Shown here in pieces: positions 7,113 to 13,869 of a stretch of DNA of 16,876 nt. This stretch comes from Bacillota bacterium (GTDB lineage Bacteria; Bacillota; Clostridia; Peptostreptococcales; Anaerovoracaceae). Under the pieces are notes generated by a model. That model searched no databases. It worked only from the letters and a program-made list of their open reading frames with translations, and was not told the origin of the DNA. Within the stretch, counting starts at the first letter, position 1, and each line of letters opens with the position of its first letter. The position numbers and the translations under genes were made by a program. The stretch is from NCBI GenBank assembly GCA_030527065.1, contig JAUNBO010000023.1, positions 1 through 16,876 on the forward strand, read 5' to 3'.

Positions 7113-9290
7113 ATGAAAAAAAAGCAGATAAAGCTTCCCCTGAATACGAAAGCGCTGATGGCAATCGTCGCAGTTTTTGTCATTGTGGCTTGCCTGTTGT
7201 TCGCAAGGACTTTCGATGCGCAGCTTTACCAGCAGCGGGCCTACAGCCTGACACAGACCATGGAAAAGGTCGTGGAGGTCGTGAACAGGACCATCAACGG
7301 CGAGTGGGAGCGCCTGTCTTATGTTTCCTATGCAATGTCGGAAGCGTCCATCGCAGACAGGGACGGGCTGTTGGCTCACATGAACGCCGTTTACACAGAC
7401 CTGTCCACGCCATCGTACACCTGGAGATTGTCCTGCATCGATGGTTCGGGCCTGCTCTATGAATGGGACGGAAACATTGAGCGGTGGGCATGGCCGGAGC
7501 TGCTTTTGGACAGCTGTCCGCAGCAGCAGATCGTCATTACAGAAACCGGAGCCGACGATGCAGAGCAAATGATACTGATTTACCGCCTGCCGCAGCCTGT
7601 TCAGCTGACGGCGGAGGAACTCAGCGTGACCCATGCCCTCATCACTCTGGACATGAATGCGTTTGGCGGGCTGCTGGCAGTTTCCGCCTTTGAAGACAAC
7701 GGCTATTCCTATATCACGGACGAAAACGGCATGAGGCTGTACCACCAGCAGAATCAGGCCGAGTTCATGTCCGCCTACAATATATTGGCCGGACTGCAAA
7801 ATATGACTTTTCTGTATGGCTCTTCTTATGAAGAACTGAGCGCCGCCCTTGCAGGAGGCACATCATATACTTTTGAGATAGAGCGTGAGGACGGGCGGTA
7901 TTTCGTCGCCTGTTCGCCCTTGTCCTTTAACAACTGGAAGCTGTTCCTGATCGTTCCCGAGGTGTATGTGAGCGGCAACACCACGCAGATGATCCGGACG
8001 CTGCTGATAGAGCTTACTGCGATCGCTCTGCTGATCGTGTTGCTGATCTCGCTCTTCGTGTGGACGAATTCACGCCAGACCGTCGCCAGGCAGCAGCTTG
8101 CCGTTGAAGAGGCCCGCAGAGCCAGCCGGGCAAAATCCGACTTCCTTTCCCGCATGTCCCACGATATAAGGACGCCCCTCAACGGCATTATGGGAATGTG
8201 TCATATTGCGAGTCAACAGTCCCATGACCCTGCGGTGGTGGCGGATTGCATTGAAAAGATAGATATATCATCCCACCAGCTCATGAGCCTGATCAACGAC
8301 GTGCTGGACATGACTCGGATAGAGCACGATAAGATCGAACTCAACAATAAGCCCATCGATCTCGGTAAGCTGCTGAAAGAGTGTGCGGCGCAGATCGAAG
8401 CCCAAACGAAAGAAAGTAAAATCATCTTTGAAAAAGACATCAGCTCCCTGGGGCACCCTTACGTCCTGGGGGACGCCGTGCTGTTGAACCAGATCCTCAT
8501 CAATCTGTTGGGGAACGCCATCAAATTTACACCTGAAAACGGGCGGATCTGTCTGCGGGTGTCTGATGCCGGGGACGGCTATTGCTTCGAGGTAGAGGAT
8601 ACGGGGATCGGAATGACAGAGGAATTCCTCACCCATTTGTTTGAACCCTTCACCCAGGAGAACGACGACGTCCGCACCAAATACAAGGGAACGGGGCTGG
8701 GCCTGTCCATCGTAAAAAATCTGGTGGAGAAGATGGACGGCGAGATCAGCGTGCGCAGTACCTATGGCGAAGGCAGTTGCTTTACGGTGAGGCTGCCGCT
8801 GACAAAGTGCTGCGAGGCGGACCTCCCGGAAGAAAAGAAAGAAAAATGGGCGCCGGAGGATCTGACGGGAATGCGCTTGCTCCTGGTAGAGGACAATGAT
8901 ATAAACCGCATGATTGCCCGGACCATCCTGGAGGAATATGGCGTGACGGTGGACACGGCGGATAACGGCCGGGAGGCTCTTGAGCGCTTCAAGGACTCGC
9001 CTGTCCGGCACTATGATCTCATCCTGATGGATCTGAGAATGCCGGTGATGGACGGCATTGAAGCCAGCCGGCATATCCGGGCCCTGGCCCGGGAGGACGC
9101 AGGCCTGCCCATAGTAGCGCTTACGGCGGACGCCTTTGCTTCGGATGAGAGAAGGACCCGGGAGGCAGGGATGGACGCCCACTTAAGTAAGCCCATAGAT
9201 ATCCCGCAATTGGAAAGGCTTTTGCAAAAGTACAGAAGAAACCGTACAGAGGAGTGGAAGAACGATGAAAACCAGAATGATGAAGCATGA
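7113..9290 (+). CDS. Membrane hybrid sensor histidine kinase with C-terminal receiver
   Basis: This is a two-component hybrid kinase of about 725 aa. One membrane segment lies at about residues 14-30 and another at about 296-316. They enclose an extracytoplasmic sensor region of about 265 aa that resembles a Cache-type domain in size but has no clear motif. After the second helix come a HisKA domain with the H-box SHDIRTPLNG (phospho-acceptor H350), an ATPase domain with N-box LLGNAIKFT, G1 DTGIGM, F-box LFEPF and G2 GTGLGLSIV, and a receiver domain with acidic E593/D594, phospho-acceptor D640 in MDLRMP, and a downstream SKP lysine. All catalytic residues are intact. No HAMP domain or DNA-binding output is evident, so phosphate must pass to another protein or the receiver acts as a control domain. 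ATG 7113 (MKKKQIKL) is preferred because AGGA lies 8 nt upstream; an in-frame ATG at 7092 has a poor RBS. The 3' end overlaps the next gene by 26 bp. Confidence 0.93.
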   Translation: MKKKQIKLPLNTKALMAIVAVFVIVACLLFARTFDAQLYQQRAYSLTQTMEKVVEVVNRTINGEWERLSYVSYAMSEASIADRDGLLAHMNAVYTDLSTPSYTWRLSCIDGSGLLYEWDGNIERWAWPELLLDSCPQQQIVITETGADDAEQMILIYRLPQPVQLTAEELSVTHALITLDMNAFGGLLAVSAFEDNGYSYITDENGMRLYHQQNQAEFMSAYNILAGLQNMTFLYGSSYEELSAALAGGTSYTFEIEREDGRYFVACSPLSFNNWKLFLIVPEVYVSGNTTQMIRTLLIELTAIALLIVLLISLFVWTNSRQTVARQQLAVEEARRASRAKSDFLSRMSHDIRTPLNGIMGMCHIASQQSHDPAVVADCIEKIDISSHQLMSLINDVLDMTRIEHDKIELNNKPIDLGKLLKECAAQIEAQTKESKIIFEKDISSLGHPYVLGDAVLLNQILINLLGNAIKFTPENGRICLRVSDAGDGYCFEVEDTGIGMTEEFLTHLFEPFTQENDDVRTKYKGTGLGLSIVKNLVEKMDGEISVRSTYGEGSCFTVRLPLTKCCEADLPEEKKEKWAPEDLTGMRLLLVEDNDINRMIARTILEEYGVTVDTADNGREALERFKDSPVRHYDLILMDLRMPVMDGIEASRHIRALAREDAGLPIVALTADAFASDERRTREAGMDAHLSKPIDIPQLERLLQKYRRNRTEEWKNDENQNDEA

Positions 9291-11139
9291 GTTTATGAGG
9301 AGACGAACGGCCCTGGCCCGCGGGATGGCGCTGTTGCTGTGTCTGGTCCTGCCGTTCACGTTTTTGGGCGGCTGCGCCCAGACGGGAACTCAGGCGTCAG
9401 GCGACGACCAGGCGCTTACCATCTGGATCCCCACGGCTGTGAACAGCTTCGAGAACCTGACTGATCTGCTCCGGGAAAGCCATCCGGACATCACCTTTGA
9501 GAAGAGCGGCTACGCCGGCTCAAGCTCCTCGGCCCTCATAGACCAGCGCTTTGAGAACGGCGATCTGACAGATATCGTGGTAGCGACTGTGCTCCCCCCA
9601 GACGAGATCCAGGAGGAGTGTATGCTGGATCTGTCGGGGTATGACTTTGTTCAGAACTACAGGGCCAGCGTCCTGAACAACCTGGATGTAAACGGCAAGA
9701 TATATTTCCTGGAGGGACCCAGCTCCTTCCGCTGCATAGCCTATAACAAGACGTTATTTGCGGAAATGGGCTGGGAAGCGCCGACGAGCCACGAGGAATT
9801 CATCGCACTTGTACGGCAGATACACGAGGAGAGCGACATCATGCCTCTGGCCCTGCCGGGCAAATACAGCGGCACCTACTTTACGCTGATGACAGAGCTG
9901 TCGCACTGCGACTTTTTGCAGACGCCGGAGGGCGCAGCCTGGGCGGAGGCTTTCGCTGCGGGCGAGGCCTCCACTGCGGAGGGCTTCGGCACGGGGATAA
10001 GCCTGCTCCAGGACTGGGTGGACGCCGGCGTATTCGACGAGTCCCAGATCACCGCCGGGGATTCTGCGGACTATACCATGTTCGCCAACCGCGAGTGCGC
10101 CATGGTCTATGTCATGGGAAACAAGCCGCTGCTCCTGGAACTGACCGACGCCTCCGGGGATGAGTTCGGCTCCTTCCCGATCTATGGCTACGGCGAGAAC
10201 AGCGACTTCTGCGCCGTGGGCTATGGCGCCAAGATCGGCCTGAACAAGAGCCTCGGCGAGCCGGGCAACGAAAAAAAGCTTGAAAACGCACTTAAGCTGC
10301 TGGAACTCTTCTCCACGATAGAGGGACAGATGACCGCCTATGCCGGCGTCGGCGATGTGCTGACGCTGGCGGGCAGCAGCTCCGAGCTGCCGCCGCTGTT
10401 CGATGGGATAAAGGCTACGATAGAAAAGGGACACACTGCACCGTTTTTGTACACGGGCTACACGGATATCATGGTCGATGCAGGCGAGTATATGCGCGAT
10501 GTATGCGTCAGCGGCGGCGACCTGTCCGGAGTCTTCGAGATCATGGACGAGCTGCGCCGCACCTCGCTTGAAAATACGGAGGAAATTTATCTCGCAACAG
10601 TTGAGGAAACCCTGGACGAGCGCCAGACCGCCCAGTTCGTGGCAAATGCCCTGGACGCCCAGGGGCTCGGCGATTTTGCGCTGGTGTCCATGGGCAAATA
10701 CAGCAAACACTTCTATGAGGGCGGCGGCTCAAACGGCAAGATGTACGCCGGCGGGATCACGTCGGAGAGGATACTCATCCCTCTCTCCGGCTACAATCTG
10801 CAGAACATAGTGACCCTGTCCCTGACCGGGGCCCGGGTGCGGGAGCTGTTGGAGCAGGGCCGGATACTCCACGACGATGAGGGCAACACCATTTCCTTTG
10901 AATACTTCGCCTCCGGGATAGAGGTGACAAGAGGGGAGGACGGCGGCGTGGAGTCCGTGAGCCTGAACGGCGCACCCCTGGAGGAGGATACTGTTTATAC
11001 GGTGGCCTTCTGCCCCCAGGATTACACCGACGAGCTTGCCGCGGAGGGGAACCTCCAGGACACCGGCGTGGTGTGGATGGAGGTCTACAGAGACTACGTG
11101 ACAGGCCTTGGGACCATCACCCCGGCGGACGCCGAGTGA
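9265..11139 (+). CDS. Lipoprotein: solute-binding domain fused to a 5'-nucleotidase C-terminal domain
   Basis: This 624-aa exported lipoprotein has a basic N-terminus, a hydrophobic stretch (about 20-34) and a lipobox LGGC with lipidated C37. Residues about 50-440 look like an extracellular solute-binding protein (family 1 type): LTIWIPT start, a GDLTDIVVA turn, a YNKTLFAEMGW segment and a VGYGAKIGLNKS region. Residues about 444-616 match the C-terminal substrate-binding domain of 5'-nucleotidases (UshA/CD73 family), with GGITSERILIPL, LTGARVRELLE (L520-G522) and VYTVAF (577-582). The catalytic metallophosphatase domain is absent, so it should bind rather than hydrolyse. The usual N-x-GGIR of that domain is not seen, so ligand specificity may differ. 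The start has AGAGGAG 10 nt upstream and lies inside the kinase gene. With no permease nearby, I infer that it feeds ligand state to the kinase, possibly for a nucleoside, nucleotide or sugar. Confidence 0.85.
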   Translation: MKTRMMKHEFMRRRTALARGMALLLCLVLPFTFLGGCAQTGTQASGDDQALTIWIPTAVNSFENLTDLLRESHPDITFEKSGYAGSSSSALIDQRFENGDLTDIVVATVLPPDEIQEECMLDLSGYDFVQNYRASVLNNLDVNGKIYFLEGPSSFRCIAYNKTLFAEMGWEAPTSHEEFIALVRQIHEESDIMPLALPGKYSGTYFTLMTELSHCDFLQTPEGAAWAEAFAAGEASTAEGFGTGISLLQDWVDAGVFDESQITAGDSADYTMFANRECAMVYVMGNKPLLLELTDASGDEFGSFPIYGYGENSDFCAVGYGAKIGLNKSLGEPGNEKKLENALKLLELFSTIEGQMTAYAGVGDVLTLAGSSSELPPLFDGIKATIEKGHTAPFLYTGYTDIMVDAGEYMRDVCVSGGDLSGVFEIMDELRRTSLENTEEIYLATVEETLDERQTAQFVANALDAQGLGDFALVSMGKYSKHFYEGGGSNGKMYAGGITSERILIPLSGYNLQNIVTLSLTGARVRELLEQGRILHDDEGNTISFEYFASGIEVTRGEDGGVESVSLNGAPLEEDTVYTVAFCPQDYTDELAAEGNLQDTGVVWMEVYRDYVTGLGTITPADAE

Positions 11140-11159
11140 GGCGGGGCCCGGGCTCCGCC
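11140..11159 (+). terminator. Strong GC hairpin directly after the lipoprotein stop
   Basis: A 20-base near-perfect inverted repeat (GGCGGGGCCC facing GGGCTCCGCC, one G-T pair) starts on the base after the stop codon. It has no adjacent T-run. A T6 run occurs later at 11195-11200, after a weaker GCGTC (11166-11170)/GACGC (11186-11190) pairing. It could terminate or protect the 3' end of the kinase-lipoprotein transcript, but the form is not canonical. Confidence 0.4.
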
Positions 11160-11224
11160 CCCCTGGCGTCCCCTTGAAAAGTAACGACGCGGCGTTTTTT
11201 GCGCGCATAGGGCGCCTGAAAGGA

Positions 11225-11253
11225 TTGCGCAAATCGGATAAGCGTGATAAAAT
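11225..11253 (+). promoter_or_regulatory. Promoter for the pilin-like gene
   Basis: TTGCGC (11225-11230) and TAAAAT (11248-11253) are separated by exactly 17 nt, giving a plausible sigma-70-type promoter with a good -10 and a partial -35 (TTG only). It lies about 31 nt upstream of the pilin start, leaving a short leader with an AGAGGCG ribosome binding site at 11273-11279. Confidence 0.5.
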
Positions 11254-11283
11254 CATTGCGATACCGATGTTCAGAGGCGCAAA

Positions 11284-12135
11284 ATGAAGCAAGAAAGAAG
11301 AAGAGGCGGGTTTACCCTCGTAGAAGTGATCGTGGTGCTGGTGATCCTGGCGGTTTTGGCAGCCATCATGATCCCCGCAATGACCGGCTGGATCGATAAG
11401 GCGCGCAACGGAACGGCCATCTCCCAATGCCGGGCATGCGTATTGGCCGGGCAGACGATAGTCAGCACAGCTTACGGGACCGCAGCCCCCATCGACAACA
11501 GCACCATAGGCAGCCATTATGAAGAGATCCTGGAGCTGGCCGAAGCGCCCGGCGCCATCGATCACATTTTGCTGTCCGGGGAAACGGCTATCGCAGAGTT
11601 GTATTATACCTCCGATTCCGGGGTCTTCGTGCAGTACGTCAACGGCGAATACAGCCTGGGCGGGGCGGATACTTCGCTGGCCCTTTCCGTTTGGGAGTGG
11701 ATGCAGGCCAACGCCAATGCAGCCGATCCCCAGGCTGTCATCAGAGCTTATTACAACGCCCAACAAGATGAGCCCAGGGTGATGACCGAGGTTGAAAAGA
11801 CCGCTGTTTTCGGCGATGTGAAAACGGAAGACGGCGCCGCCTATTACCTGTATCCCATGGGGATATACATAGAGGGAGAAGTGCAGAACATCCAGTATGT
11901 CACCACAACAACGCCCTGGGGCGCCGGCCAGAGCGGCCGGAACCGCTACCAGGCCCAGGCGTTCATCGTGGACGGAAAGAAATACGTTTCCTCGGACGCC
12001 GACGGAAATGCGCTGGCCCGGATCCGGGCGAAGGACGATTACTTCCAGGACATTATGATAAGCAATCATTTTTCTTCCACCCAGGATTTTATAGACTTTA
12101 TTACGGAAGACGATTATTATAAGCTTGTAGAATGA
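11284..12135 (+). CDS. Orphan type IV pilin-like (prepilin) protein
   Basis: The 283-aa protein begins with a short basic leader ending in GG, followed by FTLVEVIVVLVILAVLAAI. This is a classic class III prepilin signal: prepilin peptidase would cut after G9, methylate F10, and the conserved Glu at mature position 5 is E14. The hydrophobic helix (about 10-33) anchors the subunit in the membrane and packs in the pilus core. The remaining 250 residues are an extracytoplasmic globular region with Tyr/Asp-rich C-terminus (DDYYKL) that I do not recognise. It is larger than a typical major pilin (about 140-180 aa), so a minor pilin, pseudopilin or surface-displayed scaffold is likelier. No prepilin peptidase, assembly ATPase or platform gene lies in the window. 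Start ATG 11284 has an AGAGGCG site 5 nt upstream. A separate promoter suggests regulation apart from the kinase-lipoprotein pair. Confidence 0.85.
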   Translation: MKQERRRGGFTLVEVIVVLVILAVLAAIMIPAMTGWIDKARNGTAISQCRACVLAGQTIVSTAYGTAAPIDNSTIGSHYEEILELAEAPGAIDHILLSGETAIAELYYTSDSGVFVQYVNGEYSLGGADTSLALSVWEWMQANANAADPQAVIRAYYNAQQDEPRVMTEVEKTAVFGDVKTEDGAAYYLYPMGIYIEGEVQNIQYVTTTTPWGAGQSGRNRYQAQAFIVDGKKYVSSDADGNALARIRAKDDYFQDIMISNHFSSTQDFIDFITEDDYYKLVE

Positions 12136-12143
12136 GAAGGCTT

Positions 12144-12164
12144 GGGAAGGATCCGCTCCTTCCC
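12144..12164 (+). terminator. Perfect 8-bp hairpin after the pilin-like gene
   Basis: GGGAAGGA (12144-12151) pairs perfectly with TCCTTCCC (12157-12164) around a 5-nt loop, 9 nt after the pilin stop. No T-run follows (GAAAGGCAAAAC instead), so it may be a weak terminator or a 3'-end stabiliser. A second GC-rich hairpin (GCCGG 12191-12195 with CCGGC 12209-12213) lies between it and metF. Confidence 0.45.
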
Positions 12165-12241
12165 GAAAGGCAAAACAGGGATGAGGCCCCGCCGGCGGCT
12201 CTGCCCGTCCGGCGTTCCCCCGCAGTAAAAAAGGAGACGAA

Positions 12242-13132
12242 ATGAAGATCAGCGAATTATTGAAGCATGAGCAGATGTCCCTGTCCTTTGAGGTATTCCC
12301 GCCGAAGCAGGATACGGTCTATGAAAGCGTCCGGCAGGCGACGGAGCAGATCGCAGCCCTGCGTCCCGCCTTTATGAGCGTCACCTATGGCGCAGGGGGC
12401 GGCGTCAGCAGCTACACCCTGGAGCTGGCGAAAAACATCAAGGAAAAATTCAACGTGCCCATGCTGGCCCACCTGACCTGTGTTTCTTCCAGCCGCCAGA
12501 CCGTGGCCAGGCGGATAGAGGACATGGTGGAGGCGGGGATCAAAAATGTGATGGCGCTAAGGGGAGACCTGACGCCGGAGCTGATGGCTTCGGACCGCAG
12601 CGGGTGGGATTACCATTATGCCATAGAATTGGTAAGACAGCTGAAGGAGAGCTCTGCGGATTTCTGCATCGGCGGCGCCTGCTACCCTGAGGTGCATCCC
12701 GAGAGCCCCAACCAGAGAGAAGACATTTTCCGGCTGAAGGAAAAGGTGGATGCGGGAGTGGATTTTCTGACCACGCAGATGGTGTTTGATAACAATCTGT
12801 TTTTCAATTTCATGTACAAGCTTCGGGAAGCGGGAGTGACGGTGCCGGTGCTTCCCGGCATCATGCCCATCACCAACGCCAACCAGGTGGAACGGGCCAT
12901 CAAACTTTCCGGCGCATTCATGCCCCAGAGATTCCGCGCCATGGTGGACCGCTTCGGCCGGGACCCCCAGGCCATGAAGCAGGCCGGCATCGCTTACGCA
13001 ACGGACCAGATCATAGACCTCTACGCCAACGGGATCACCAACATCCACGTTTATTCCATGAACAAGCCGGACGTGGCGGAAAGCATCCTGAACAACCTCT
13101 CCGATATCCTCGGCAAGAGTTTTTTGGCATGA
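12242..13132 (+). CDS. metF: Methylenetetrahydrofolate reductase MetF
   Basis: MetF is the FAD enzyme that reduces 5,10-methylene-THF to 5-methyl-THF, the methyl donor for methionine synthase. At 296 aa it is the normal length for the bacterial single-domain enzyme. Visible family marks include SFEVFPPK with the conserved catalytic Glu (E17, corresponding to E28 of E. coli), VTYGAGG, HLTCVSS, MALRGD (D109, the flavin/folate-interacting Asp region), GACYPEVHPES, and TTQMVFDN, all expected of the TIM-barrel fold. The ATG has AAGGAG 5 nt upstream. The gene is the first of a three-gene operon and overlaps the next gene by ATGA. No zinc-type MetV partner is seen here. The 106-nt leader holds two hairpins but no riboswitch that I can recognise. 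Confidence 0.96.
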   Translation: MKISELLKHEQMSLSFEVFPPKQDTVYESVRQATEQIAALRPAFMSVTYGAGGGVSSYTLELAKNIKEKFNVPMLAHLTCVSSSRQTVARRIEDMVEAGIKNVMALRGDLTPELMASDRSGWDYHYAIELVRQLKESSADFCIGGACYPEVHPESPNQREDIFRLKEKVDAGVDFLTTQMVFDNNLFFNFMYKLREAGVTVPVLPGIMPITNANQVERAIKLSGAFMPQRFRAMVDRFGRDPQAMKQAGIAYATDQIIDLYANGITNIHVYSMNKPDVAESILNNLSDILGKSFLA

Positions 13133-13863
13133 GTACAGAGGAAAGCGTCGTCCGTGTAAAAAAATATCTCCCCTTTGAAGAGGGCCGGGAGCTTTTGCCT
13201 GTGGACAGGAAAGAGGTGTGGCGGTATTCCGGGTATTCCGGCGTTCCCGGGGAGGAGGACAAGGCCCTTTCGGCGCTTCTGGATGAGGTGGCGGCGGAAG
13301 CTCTGCCGGTTCTGGCATACCGGATCTGTTACCGCAGTGTGAGTCTGACCTGGCAGGACGGCATGCCTGTGCTGCCTTTTTCCGCACCTTCCAAAGACCT
13401 GGCCAGATGTCTGAAAAACAGCGTCGAGGTGCTTTTCTTCGCCGCCACCGTGGGCCTGGAGCTGGACCGCCGCATAGAGAGGTACCAGCGGGTCTCGCCG
13501 GCAAAAGCCCTGCTGTTCCAGGCCCTGGGCGCAGAGCGGATAGAGGCCCTCTGCGATCTGTTCTGCCGGGAAATGGGCTGCGGGGCCCGGGAAAAGGGAC
13601 TTGAGCTCACGCCGCGTTTTTCCCCGGGATACGGAGATCTGCCCATAGAGGTCCAGCGGGATTTGTTCCGACTGCTGGATTGTCAGCGGAAGATAGGGCT
13701 TACTTTAAACAGCAGCCTGCTCATGAGCCCGTCAAAATCCGTAACGGCCATTCTGGGGCTTCGGCCAGGAGGCTTGGACGCTTCCCGGGACGGGCACGGC
13801 GGGAACAAATGCGGAGATTGCCCGGCCCGGGATTGCAGCTTTCGCAGGAAGGATGAGGAGTAG
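13129..13863 (+). CDS. Free-standing methionine synthase reactivation-domain protein
   Basis: This 244-aa protein corresponds to the C-terminal SAM-binding activation domain of MetH, here a separate polypeptide. That domain supplies the SAM methyl used to re-methylate cobalamin after it is oxidised to the inactive cob(II)alamin form. It shows the domain's SAM-binding motif R-x-x-P-G-Y (R163, P166-Y168 in RFSPGYGDLP), equivalent to the RxxxGY of E. coli MetH. It also shows MSPSKSVTAI near the C-terminus and a C-terminal cysteine cluster (C228, C231, C236) typical of the stand-alone version. The ATG overlaps the metF stop by 4 bp, and metH follows after 6 nt, so the three genes are translationally coupled. 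The adjacent MetH lacks this domain, which supports the pairing. Confidence 0.92.
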   Translation: MSTEESVVRVKKYLPFEEGRELLPVDRKEVWRYSGYSGVPGEEDKALSALLDEVAAEALPVLAYRICYRSVSLTWQDGMPVLPFSAPSKDLARCLKNSVEVLFFAATVGLELDRRIERYQRVSPAKALLFQALGAERIEALCDLFCREMGCGAREKGLELTPRFSPGYGDLPIEVQRDLFRLLDCQRKIGLTLNSSLLMSPSKSVTAILGLRPGGLDASRDGHGGNKCGDCPARDCSFRRKDEE

Positions 13864-13869
13864 AACGGT

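Noticed and set aside
10729..12069. Long minus-strand open frame across the lipoprotein and pilin genes
   Set aside because: It crosses two well-supported plus-strand genes and a promoter; no motif supports it.
12136..12241. Cobalamin or SAM riboswitch ahead of metF-metH
   Set aside because: The 106-nt leader is too short and shows no B12 box or SAM-I core; only simple GC hairpins are visible.
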